From JAEXNA01 sp050486105 (GTDB lineage Bacteria; Vulcanimicrobiota; Xenobia; Xenobiales; JADMJV01), in NCBI GenBank assembly GCA_050486105.1, contig JBJHCR010000383.1, positions 1 to 5,752 of the forward strand: a stretch of DNA of 5,752 nucleotides, read 5' to 3'. This document shows, one piece after another, positions 1 to 5,752 of the stretch; the first letter of the stretch is position 1; each line of letters opens with the position of its first letter. A program made the translations under genes and the position numbers. The notes below the pieces were generated by a model that was not told the origin of the DNA, searched no databases, and saw only the letters and a list, made by a program, of their open reading frames with translations.

Positions 1-155
1 TCCTAGAGCCTGCCGAAGGAGCTCTCCTAGTTCGTCGAAACTGGTCACAATTGGTCAATACGACATCGGCGCGAAAAATCATGCTAACGCTATCCATGTA
101 CGAACACAGCGAGGAGGGAGCGGTTGCCGACTAATGAGGTCCGGTCGGGAAGCAG
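1..155. other. Upstream leader region of the transporter operon
   Basis: No complete gene of recognisable type lies here. One + frame is open from the left edge to a TAA at 132-134 (about 43 codons, with internal ATGs at 81 and 96). It could be the tail of an upstream gene, but its residues resemble no family I know and its codons look less GC-biased at the third position than the operon, so I do not call it. A second + frame is also open to 227-229, so openness alone is not informative. A strong Shine-Dalgarno-like run sits at 111-120. I see no clear -35/-10 pair: the best candidate, TTGGTC at 51-56 with AAAAAT at 74-79 and a 17-base spacer, matches the consensus poorly. Confidence 0.6.
42..57. 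repeat. Short direct repeat TGGTCA-N4-TGGTCA
   Basis: TGGTCA occurs at 42-47 and again at 52-57, ten bases apart, which is about one helical turn. The second copy lies within ATTGGTCAAT (50-59), whose ATTG/CAAT ends are an inverted pair. Spacing of one turn upstream of an operon is what a tandem regulator site would look like, but six-base repeats also arise by chance. A regulatory role is only a guess. Confidence 0.2.
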
Positions 156-159
156 GTGA
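124..159 (+). CDS. Possible leader mini-ORF coupled to the binding-protein gene
   Basis: A TTG at 124 opens an 11-codon reading frame (M/L-P-T-N-E-V-R-S-G-S-R) that ends in TGA at 157-159. Two things single it out. The strongest Shine-Dalgarno sequence upstream of the operon, AGGAGG at 112-117 within GAGGAGGGAG, is placed six bases before this TTG. Its stop codon also overlaps the GTG start of the binding-protein gene as GTGA (156-159), the same 4-base geometry seen between later genes of the operon. The binding-protein GTG itself has only a weak GGGAAG at 147-152 close before it. The mini-ORF may therefore load ribosomes that reinitiate on the lipoprotein gene. The peptide has no recognisable sequence and no run of a regulatory amino acid, so attenuation is not suggested. 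It could be a chance ORF. Confidence 0.3.
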   Translation: MPTNEVRSGSR

Positions 160-1901
160 GAGCAGCAGCTTTGGTCAGAGTTGTTCTCCTGGCTCTCTTG
201 GGATTGAGTTTCGTCTCTTGCTCCCGTGATCTCGAACCGGGGATCTTGAGAGCCGGGGGGGATTGGACCCCGCCTCCCGCCTATCACGGCAATCCCTTCG
301 GCTTTGGCTCGGTTGGCGTGGCCAGTCACATCGTGTTCGAACCGCTGTTCAGCTACATCCCCCAAACCGAAGAGTGGCTTCCGCGCTTGGCGGAACGCTT
401 CGAGGATGAGGGGCGCGCCACCACGGTCCACCTTCGCCCAAATGCCCACTGGCACGACGAGCAGCCGGTCACCGCCGAAGACGTGCGCAGCTCGTTTTTG
501 ATCATGGCCCTGCGCGGTCATCCGGTGGGGAAGTTTTGCCGCCAAATCGAAGTTCTGGACGACCACACCATAAAGTTCCATTGGCGCTACCTTTCCGCCG
601 ACCTTAAACCCATGATCTTTGCCGAGCCGGTCCTTTTCCCAGCTCGGCAGTTCCCAGAGCCCGCCTCCATCATTGAGGAGTTCTTAGCGGGCGAATACAC
701 CCTGGAAACCGACGCCCCACAACCCCTCCAGGATCGTCTTCAAGCGGCCCGGCAAGAACTGCTGCGCTTTCGGCCTGGGATCCCCATAGGAACCGGACCG
801 TTCCGCATGACGAAAGTGACCGCTTCAGAGATGGTCTTCGAGAAATTCAAGCTTCACCCCCTATCCGAGCAATTGAAGTTCGACGGTTTGCGGGTCTTCC
901 GGGTCTCATCGAATGAGGTGGGCTGGGCTCTGCTGCTCTCAGGCCAAATCGATTTCATGGCGATGTCCTGCCCGATTGATCTCACCGCCGAAATTCAAAA
1001 GCGAAACCCTCAGATTCAGGTGGCCTTGCCGCTCGACGGCACCGAAGCGGGCTTCATCCTCAACTCACGAAGGCTCCCCCTGCCTGTCAGACAAGCCTTA
1101 CCCCTGGTGCTCGATCGCCAGATCATCACCGAGATCGCCTTCCCCTACTCCGATCCCGTGGACGACCGGGGGCTTGGGGTGATCGCTTCACGGCGGGAGA
1201 AGTGGCTCAACCCTGAAAACCTCGACAAGTTTGCACCTCGCGCTCACGACCTTGAAGAAGCCGAGCGACTTCTCTTGGATGCCGACTACCAAAAGGATGA
1301 CCAGGGTCGGTGGCTTTCGCCGGAGGGGGCTCCCTTAAGCCTCACGATCACCTGTCGAGCGGGCTACACCGACTTCGTTCTGATGTCTGAGGTTGCCGCC
1401 TCCCAATGGGAATCGTTTGGCATCCCAACTCAGATTCGAGTGGCTCAACCCGACATCTATCCCAGCCTGCTCAGCGATGGGAACTTCGAGATCACCGCTA
1501 ACTTTGGGGTGCTGCACGGCCGCTTCTCCACTCCCAGCAGCGGGCTACAACGCTTCTACTATCCGGGGAACGAGATTCAGAAAGGCATGGGGCTGCCCAA
1601 GAAGGTGGTGCTCGAGGGCCAAGAGATCGACACCGAAGAGCTGATCCTGGGTCTGCCCAGTGAAGAAAACCCCGAAGCTCTTCGCCACAAAATCTTTCTT
1701 CTGGGGTTGCTGCTCCACCGAGAGGCGGTCTACATCCCGATTTTTGAGAAACGACTGCCCATGTTCGCCAGTCAAGGTCCGGTCGCCATCAACTGGCCGG
1801 CCCCGAATCACCCGTACTGGTCCGGGGTGGTCAGCGGAGCCGAGCAGACCTACCTGAACATGCTGCTGTTCGCCGGCGTCGAGAGAGCAGAGCAGCGATG
1901 A
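156..1901 (+). CDS. ABC transporter substrate-binding lipoprotein, SBP_bac_5 family
   Basis: This 581-residue protein is the extracytoplasmic ligand receptor of the importer. GTG 156 is the only start between an in-frame stop at 135-137 and the signal sequence. Residues 1-22 form a lipoprotein signal: Arg at 2 and 8, a hydrophobic stretch at 9-20, and a lipobox-like F-V-S-C with the lipidated Cys at 22 (Phe at -3 is tolerated but not optimal). Family marks follow in the expected order: WHDEQPVTAEDV at 99-110 (usually W-H-D-G-x-P-x-T-A-x-D-V, here Gly to Glu), GTGPF at 212-216, an R-Q-A-L-x(5)-D-R segment at 312-321, and L-L-x-x-A-x-Y at 372-378 before PLSLTI. Length suits the family (about 500-600). 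The ligand is unknown: members bind peptides, nickel or oligosaccharides. The W-T-P-P-P-A-Y-x3-NPF stretch near 38-49 is reminiscent of sugar-binding members, but this is weak. Its TGA overlaps the next ATG. Confidence 0.95.
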   Translation: MRAAALVRVVLLALLGLSFVSCSRDLEPGILRAGGDWTPPPAYHGNPFGFGSVGVASHIVFEPLFSYIPQTEEWLPRLAERFEDEGRATTVHLRPNAHWHDEQPVTAEDVRSSFLIMALRGHPVGKFCRQIEVLDDHTIKFHWRYLSADLKPMIFAEPVLFPARQFPEPASIIEEFLAGEYTLETDAPQPLQDRLQAARQELLRFRPGIPIGTGPFRMTKVTASEMVFEKFKLHPLSEQLKFDGLRVFRVSSNEVGWALLLSGQIDFMAMSCPIDLTAEIQKRNPQIQVALPLDGTEAGFILNSRRLPLPVRQALPLVLDRQIITEIAFPYSDPVDDRGLGVIASRREKWLNPENLDKFAPRAHDLEEAERLLLDADYQKDDQGRWLSPEGAPLSLTITCRAGYTDFVLMSEVAASQWESFGIPTQIRVAQPDIYPSLLSDGNFEITANFGVLHGRFSTPSSGLQRFYYPGNEIQKGMGLPKKVVLEGQEIDTEELILGLPSEENPEALRHKIFLLGLLLHREAVYIPIFEKRLPMFASQGPVAINWPAPNHPYWSGVVSGAEQTYLNMLLFAGVERAEQR

Positions 1902-2887
1902 CTCGCCTAGTGCGCAACAGCGCGATCACCCTATGGGTCGCCATGACCCTGACCTTTCTCTTGATCCGGCAGATGCCCGGTGACATCGTGCGACAGTGGG
2001 CTCTGCAGCAGCAGGCTCTGCAGGGGATCGACTATCCCCAAGCTGTGGCTCAGGTGAAGATCATGCTGAACTTTCAACCGGAGCAGACCATTTGGACTCA
2101 ATACTTCAGTTACCTAAAGGGGGTCTTGAGCGGAAATCTGGGGACCAGTTTGATCTATCAGATCCCAGTTTCCGAGGTCCTCTTCATGGCCCTGCCTTGG
2201 ACCGCTCTGATCGCCTTTGGTTCGGTGACCTTATCTTTCGTTTTGGGAACCTTTCTCGGCCTGTTGGCGGCATGGAAACGGCAAAGTCGCCTTCCTGAAT
2301 TCTTGCGAATCTACGCCACCTTCAGTCAAGCCGTCCCCGATTTTTTGGTGGGCCTGCTGCTGGTGGTGGTCTTCGCCATCCACTTCCCCATCTTCCCCAT
2401 GCGCGGAGCCTATTCGACCTTCGTCGAGCCCGGGTTCAATTTGGCTTTCCTTCTGGAAGTGGTTTACCACGCCATCTTACCGATCGTGGCCTTTGCTACC
2501 CCCATGATCGCAGACTGGGCCCTGGCGGCCTTCGCCTCAGCCAGTTCGGTCCGAGAAGAACTCTTCTTGGTTTCGGCCGAAGCCCAAGGGCTGCCGGTCC
2601 GACGAATACTTCTGTCCTATCTGGGCCCCAATTCCATCCTGCCCTTGATTCCCGGAGTCGCCTCTTCTTTTGCCCATGTGCTTGGAGGAGTGATGCTGGT
2701 GGAAGTCATCTTTGGCTACCCCGGACTAGGGCTCTTTCTGGCCAAGTCCATCGAACTTCGGGATTTTCCCCTGATCCAGGGACTCTTCTTGCTGACCACC
2801 GTGGCCACCATTGGGGCGAACCTTCTTGGGGAACTGTTGGTGCGCAAGATCGATCCGCGAATAGCCAAAGGCGAGGCCTCGGCATGA
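1898..2887 (+). CDS. dppB: Dipeptide/oligopeptide ABC transporter permease, DppB/OppB type
   Basis: This 329-residue inner-membrane protein is one half of the transport channel. Its layout is standard for the DppB family: a first membrane helix at about 8-25 ending near M-P-G-D, an extracytoplasmic loop with GNLGTSL at 79-85, then further helices at about 101-126, 146-165, 183-204, 250-272 and 291-312. The coupling (EAA) loop, A-E-A-Q-G-L-P-V-R-R at 227-236, contacts an ATPase. FGYPGLGLF at 272-280 and RDFPLIQG at 288-295 are hallmark motifs, and the tail carries the family's DPRI at 319-322. ATG 1898 overlaps the preceding stop as ATGA, and only weak purine-rich sequence precedes it, so translation is probably coupled to the binding-protein gene. 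Nothing is missing. The symbol is a family-level name and does not prove dipeptides as the substrate. Confidence 0.97.
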   Translation: MTRLVRNSAITLWVAMTLTFLLIRQMPGDIVRQWALQQQALQGIDYPQAVAQVKIMLNFQPEQTIWTQYFSYLKGVLSGNLGTSLIYQIPVSEVLFMALPWTALIAFGSVTLSFVLGTFLGLLAAWKRQSRLPEFLRIYATFSQAVPDFLVGLLLVVVFAIHFPIFPMRGAYSTFVEPGFNLAFLLEVVYHAILPIVAFATPMIADWALAAFASASSVREELFLVSAEAQGLPVRRILLSYLGPNSILPLIPGVASSFAHVLGGVMLVEVIFGYPGLGLFLAKSIELRDFPLIQGLFLLTTVATIGANLLGELLVRKIDPRIAKGEASA

Positions 2888-3096
2888 CAGCACTCCTGTC
2901 GAGATTTTGGGGGAATCGCAAGGCTGCGGTCTGCCTCGTCTTGCTCCTGCTGGTGATCATCGTGGGCCTCGGGATCCACTTTGTAGCCACCTTGGACCGA
3001 ACCCCTCATCCCGACCTGCGCTTCTCTCCTCCGTCCTGGGCTCACCCCCTGGGTACCGACTACGCCGGTCGCGACGTCGCCATGCAACTACTCTTC

Positions 3097-3114
3097 GCAC
3101 CCGAGAAGTGGTGA
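3097..3114 (+). other. Frameshift site and GTGA stop/start overlap inside dppC
   Basis: The first frame reads GCA CCC GAG AAG TGG TGA, and the downstream permease frame reads ACC CGA GAA GTG GTG ATC. One extra C (CCC to CCCC at 3100-3102) or one extra A before it fuses them cleanly. No X-XXY-YYZ slippery heptamer is present near here, so programmed -1 frameshifting of the usual kind is unlikely. The stop at 3112-3114 overlaps a GTG at 3111-3113 that is in the downstream frame. GAGAAG at 3103-3108 lies only two bases before this GTG, too close to act as a good ribosome site. Confidence 0.85.
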
Positions 3115-3722
3115 TCGTCAGTTTGCTCACCGGGCTCTTTGGGGTGATCATCGCCTTGTTGGTGGCCATGCCCGCAGCCTACCGGGCCGGCAGCATGCTC
3201 GATTCCGTGCTGACCTCGGTGATCGACGTCTTTTTGACCGTGCCCAGGTTTCCGGTGATGGCCATCGCCGCCGCCCTGTTTCAAGTGCAAAATCCGGTGG
3301 CTTTCGCCTTGGTTTTGGCCATGTTTGCCTGGCCCGATCTGGCCAGAGCCGTCAGGGCACAGGTCCTCTCCTTGCGGACTCGTGAGTTCGTGGAGGCCGC
3401 TGAAGTCCAGGCCATGGGAAGCTGGAGGATCCTCACCGGCGAGATTCTGCCCAACCTGGTGCCCTTCGCCCTGGTTCACTTCATACGCCTGTCCCGAGAT
3501 GCGGTCACCGTCTCGGTGGGAATCATGCTGCTGGGCCTGGTTCCTCTGCAGGTCGAGAACTGGGGGATGATGCTGAACCTGGCGGCCGTTCAGTCCGGCG
3601 CGATCTACATCCCCAAAGCGCTGTCCTACTTGCTCAGTCCACTGCTGGCCATAGTGGCCTATCAATACCTGCTCATAAGCGTCGCCCAAGGGGTGGAGGA
3701 GGCCTTCGACCCTCGCCTAGCC

Positions 3723-3729
3723 GGAGGGG
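3723..3729 (+). promoter_or_regulatory. Ribosome binding site of the DppD-type ATPase gene
   Basis: GGAGGGG lies four bases before ATG 3734 and inside the last codons of the permease gene. It is one of the strongest ribosome sites in the operon. It could let the ATPase gene be translated even if ribosomes stop early in the broken permease gene upstream. Confidence 0.6.
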
Positions 3730-3733
3730 CCCG

Positions 3734-4714
3734 ATGAGCCGAACCTCGCTGGCAAGCTTCACCCTCTCCTATCGCACTCGCCAAGGTCCCATCCTTTGCT
3801 TAGATCGCTTAGATCTGGAGATCGCCGACTCCCAAATTACCGCCCTAGTGGGTGAGTCCGGGAGCGGGAAGAGCACCCTGGCCAAAGCGCTGCTGGGGTT
3901 GTTGCCGAGCAACGCCGTGATCCATGACGGCAGCCGCTGCTTGGTGGAAGGAGAAGAGCTCCTTAAGCTCACCCCAGAGAAGCGCCGGGTCTTTCGCTGG
4001 GTGAAGGCTTCCATGGTTTTTCAAGCGGCCCAGACCGCCCTGAATCCGGTGCGACCCATAGCTTTGAGTTTCTTGGACATCCAACGGGCCCACCCAGAGG
4101 TCGAGAGCGTCAACATCGAGGCTCTGTTGGCCGAAGTGCAGCTCGACCCGGATCGCATTTTGCCGTCCTACCCACATCAGCTCTCAGGTGGGATGAAGCA
4201 GCGAGTGGTGATCGCCATGGCCTTGCTCCTGGACCCACCCTTCGTCATTCTCGACGAGCCCACCACCGCCCTCGACCTCTTGACTCAAGCCACCGTTTTC
4301 TCCATGCTGAGATCGATTCAGCAAAAAAGGGGGACCACCATGCTCTTCATCACCCACGACCTCTCGGCGGTGGCCCAACTAGCTCACCGAGTGGCGGTGC
4401 TCTACGCAGGTCGTCTGGTGGAGGAAGGGCCGGTCGAGGCCATCTTCTCCGAGCCTCAGCATCCTTACACGGTGGAGTTGGTGGCTTCAGCCCCTCGCTT
4501 GGACCGCCCGGGATTCCAGCCCAAACGAAGATTTCACCCCCCATCCGCCGGTTTTAGAAGCTCAGAGGCCTGCGTTTTCGCGGCCACCTGCCCTCGCTCT
4601 GACCAACGGTGCCAGTCCGAACGGCCGCTGGTGACCCCACATCCCCAAACCAAGACAACTTTTGCCTGTTTCTATCCGGAGGTATGGTGTCGCTCGTCGA
4701 CCTCAAAGGAGTGA
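3734..4714 (+). CDS. dppD: Dipeptide/oligopeptide ABC transporter ATPase, DppD/OppD type
   Basis: This 326-residue cytoplasmic protein is one of the two nucleotide-binding subunits that drive import. All ABC elements are visible: Walker A GESGSGKST at 40-48, Q-loop Gln at 97, signature LSGGMKQR at 150-157, Walker B with F-V-I-L-D-E-P at 170-176 (catalytic Glu 175), D-loop A-L-D at 179-181 and switch His at 208. The Q-loop reads FQAAQTALNP, where many relatives have FQDP. After HPYT at 243-246 comes the oligopeptide-type C-terminal region with Cys at 280, 286, 293 and 312 (CX5CX6C...C), the pattern shown to hold a 4Fe-4S cluster in a thermophile DppD. The last residues (about 316-326) run past the usual end and overlap the next gene. 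ATG 3734 forms ATGA with the permease stop. It looks intact and should pair with the DppF-type partner. Confidence 0.97.
   Translation: MSRTSLASFTLSYRTRQGPILCLDRLDLEIADSQITALVGESGSGKSTLAKALLGLLPSNAVIHDGSRCLVEGEELLKLTPEKRRVFRWVKASMVFQAAQTALNPVRPIALSFLDIQRAHPEVESVNIEALLAEVQLDPDRILPSYPHQLSGGMKQRVVIAMALLLDPPFVILDEPTTALDLLTQATVFSMLRSIQQKRGTTMLFITHDLSAVAQLAHRVAVLYAGRLVEEGPVEAIFSEPQHPYTVELVASAPRLDRPGFQPKRRFHPPSAGFRSSEACVFAATCPRSDQRCQSERPLVTPHPQTKTTFACFYPEVWCRSSTSKE
4678..4689 (+). promoter_or_regulatory. Ribosome binding site and tandem start codons of the DppF-type gene
   Basis: GGAGGT at 4678-4683 directly abuts ATG 4684, which is followed by GTG 4687 in the same frame. The spacing is too tight for the ATG but usable for the GTG (four bases after GGAGG), so the real start may be GTG 4687, one codon shorter. 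Both keep the first beta strand (L-V-D-L-K-G-V-K-V-R-F). An in-frame GTG at 4609 adds residues unlike the family. A GTG at 4711, overlapping the previous stop as GTGA, would cut that strand. Confidence 0.65.
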
Positions 4715-5652
4715 AGGTGCGCTTCCCCCACGACAAACTGGGTGAGGTCGAGATCCTACGCGGGATCGACCTTGAGATCGCCCCGGGGGAGATGATCACC
4801 GTGGTGGGGGAATCGGGCTGCGGCAAGAGTACTCTGGGGCGAGTTATCCTAGGACTGCAGCGTCCCACGGAAGGCACTGTTTCCTTCGACGGGATCGACA
4901 TCTCGGCTCCAGATTTTCGCTGGAGCACAAAGCAGCGACTATCGGTGTCGGTGGTTCATCAGGACAGCTATGCTGCCCTCAACCCCCTAAGAACCGTGGG
5001 CTCCATCTTGAAGGCCCCGCTGCAACGCCATGGCCGAGGGTGCGATGCGCATCAGATCGTTTGCGACCTGCTGGTCGAGGTGGGACTCACTCCTCCTGAA
5101 CGTTATCTGGATTCCTACTCCTTTCAGCTCTCGGGCGGGCAACGGCAGAGGGTCGCCCTAGCCAGGTCGGTTCTTTTGGAACCCAGTTTGGTGGTGGCGG
5201 ACGAACCCATCTCTGGAGTGGACGCAGCGGTGAAACTGGAGATCCTGGATCTGGTCCGGCGCTTCAATGAAAAACGAGGAACGGCTTTCGTAACCATCAC
5301 CCACGACCTGGCCACCGCGAGCCTTCTGGCAGGCTCTCGACTCCTGGTCCTATATCTGGGGCAGATCGTAGAGGTCGGCCCCTTGACCCAACTGCTTCGT
5401 ACACCAGCCCACCCCTACCTGAGAGCCCTGATTGAAGCCGTCGTGCCCCCGGACCCCCAAATAGCCAGGCTCCGTGCGCCCCTAGACCCCAGATTAGCCG
5501 AGAATCCCGACCCCACCCGCCCCCCGTCGGGCTGCCTGTTTCACCCTCGGTGCCAAGAGTGTTTCGAGCCCTGCCCAAGAGACCGACCAGAACTCACCAA
5601 CCTCGAGTCCTCCGACCATCGGGTGGCTTGCTTCCTGCACCAAAAGTCTTAA
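4684..5652 (+). CDS. dppF: Dipeptide/oligopeptide ABC transporter ATPase, DppF/OppF type
   Basis: This 322-residue cytoplasmic protein is the second nucleotide-binding subunit. It shows Walker A GESGCGKST at 42-50 (the G-C-G form is typical of DppF), Q-loop Gln at 93 in VVHQDSYAALNP, signature LSGGQRQR at 149-156, Walker B L-V-V-A-D-E-P at 169-175 with Glu 174, and switch His at 207. The D-loop reads S-G-V-D (177-180) where S-A-L-D is usual. HPYLRAL at 243-249 leads into the C-terminal oligopeptide region, with Cys at 284, 290, 297 and 316 in the same CX5CX6C...C spacing as its partner, plus an extra Cys at 293. The coding region overlaps the DppD-type gene by 31 bases. The gene ends in TAA at 5650-5652 and is the last of the operon. 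Length is normal and no lesion is seen. Confidence 0.97.
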   Translation: MVSLVDLKGVKVRFPHDKLGEVEILRGIDLEIAPGEMITVVGESGCGKSTLGRVILGLQRPTEGTVSFDGIDISAPDFRWSTKQRLSVSVVHQDSYAALNPLRTVGSILKAPLQRHGRGCDAHQIVCDLLVEVGLTPPERYLDSYSFQLSGGQRQRVALARSVLLEPSLVVADEPISGVDAAVKLEILDLVRRFNEKRGTAFVTITHDLATASLLAGSRLLVLYLGQIVEVGPLTQLLRTPAHPYLRALIEAVVPPDPQIARLRAPLDPRLAENPDPTRPPSGCLFHPRCQECFEPCPRDRPELTNLESSDHRVACFLHQKS

Positions 5653-5693
5653 ACCCAATGCAAATGAATTAGCGAAATCTACGCAGGTTTTTT
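5651..5693 (+). terminator. Weak candidate terminator after the last gene
   Basis: AAACC at 5651-5655 can pair with GGTTT at 5686-5690, and TGC 5659-5661 with GCA 5683-5685. A T run (5688-5693) overlaps and follows the right arm. The stem is only about eight pairs with an internal bulge and is low in GC, so it is a poor intrinsic terminator. It is noted because it is the only hairpin-plus-T-run after the operon. Confidence 0.2.
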
Positions 5694-5701
5694 CGTAAAG
5701 C

Positions 5702-5742
5702 GAGCCTTATCTTTGAAGTAGCTTACACCCAAAGAAAGGCTC
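5702..5742. repeat. Inverted repeat / stem-loop 50 bases after the operon
   Basis: GAGCCTTATCTTTG at 5702-5715 and CAAAGAAAGGCTC at 5730-5742 form 13 base pairs with one bulged A (5709) around a 14-base loop. No T run follows on either strand, so it is not a standard intrinsic terminator. It could still stabilise or end the operon transcript, be an operator, or mark the edge of an element continuing past the window. Part of the loop, AGTAGCT at 5717-5723, is also complementary to AGCTACT at 5745-5751. Confidence 0.5.
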
Positions 5743-5752
5743 CCAGCTACTA

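Larger units (their letters stand above)
2884..3737 (+). pseudogene. dppC: Dipeptide/oligopeptide ABC transporter permease, DppC/OppC type, frameshifted
   Basis: This is the second channel subunit, but its frame is broken. From ATG 2884 (AAAGGCGAGG at 2867-2876 as ribosome site; ATGA overlap with the gene before) the first frame gives 76 codons: a membrane helix at about 14-33, then HPLGTDYAGRDV at 54-65 and a stop at 3112-3114. The rest continues in the -1 frame from about 3099 to TGA 3735-3737. Adding one base at the CCC of 3100-3102 gives a continuous 284-residue protein of normal length reading L-L-F-A-P/T-R-E-V-V-I-V across the join. The core has a coupling loop E-A-A-E-V-Q-A-M-G at 171-179, G-L-V-P-L-Q-V-E-N-W-G at 218-228 and a DPRL tail at 276-279. 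It may be a sequencing error, a real mutation or a two-piece permease. A reading from ATG 2907 in the second frame would give a false N-terminus up to about 3098. Confidence 0.93.

Noticed and set aside
51..79. Promoter TTGGTC (51-56) with AAAAAT (74-79)
   Set aside because: The spacer of 17 is ideal, but only three and four of six positions match the consensus, so it is not reliable.
3..134. Open + frame from the left edge ending in TAA, as a partial upstream gene
   Set aside because: About 43 codons with no recognisable motif and less biased third positions, and a second frame is equally open here. It cannot be told from chance without more upstream sequence.
90..581. Minus-strand open frame of 163 codons
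   Set aside because: It lies opposite the signal sequence and N-terminal domain of a clear lipoprotein gene, and its residues show no family motif. It is a shadow frame, as are the other minus-strand frames, including the one at 3060-3689.
2907..3098. N-terminus of the second permease frame, starting at ATG 2907
   Set aside because: These residues are out of frame: the same bases in the other frame encode a proper membrane helix and the HPLGTD motif.
3086..3114. Programmed -1 ribosomal frameshift to make full-length DppC
   Set aside because: No slippery heptamer is present in the right phase near the join and no obvious downstream stimulatory structure stands out. DppC proteins are not known to need frameshifting.
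4609..4683. GTG 4609 as start of the DppF-type ATPase
   Set aside because: The 25 added residues are encoded opposite the Cys-rich end of the DppD-type gene in another frame and do not resemble the family. GGAGGT before 4684/4687 fits better.

Overview
The window holds one complete, tightly packed operon on the + strand for an oligopeptide/dipeptide-type ABC importer (PepT/Opp/Dpp family). In order it encodes a lipoprotein substrate-binding protein (156-1901), a DppB-type permease (1898-2887), a DppC-type permease broken by a single-base frameshift (2884-3737), a DppD-type ATPase (3734-4714) and a DppF-type ATPase (4684-5652). About 155 bases lie upstream and 100 bases downstream. Nothing convincing is encoded on the minus strand.

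The parts fit one machine. The lipoprotein captures a ligand outside the cytoplasmic membrane. The two permeases form the channel, and the two different ATPases form a heterodimer that powers import. Three junctions use the same 4-base ATGA stop/start overlap, and the last two genes overlap by about 30 bases, so the subunits are probably translated in a coupled way at matched levels. Both ATPases end in the oligopeptide/dipeptide C-terminal region with the same CX5CX6C...C spacing, known to bind an iron-sulfur cluster in one DppD. The ligand cannot be read from the sequence: this binding-protein family takes up peptides, but also nickel and various sugars, and no metabolic gene lies in the window to decide.

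The most notable point is the DppC gene. Its first 72 codons end in a stop at 3112-3114, and the rest continues without a gap in the -1 frame. One missing base in the CCC run at 3100-3102 would explain this as a sequencing error or a real mutation. The break also sits at a GTGA stop/start overlap and close to the boundary between the N-terminal OppC_N part and the permease core, so a true two-piece permease remains possible. A second curiosity is an 11-codon mini-ORF with a strong Shine-Dalgarno sequence just before the binding-protein gene, also joined by GTGA.

The sequence suggests a bacterium of moderately high GC, with GTG starts and extensive gene overlap. The taxon cannot be fixed, and an uncultured lineage is possible. 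Apart from the DppC break this is an ordinary importer operon; I found no mobile element, RNA gene, CRISPR array or novel system.
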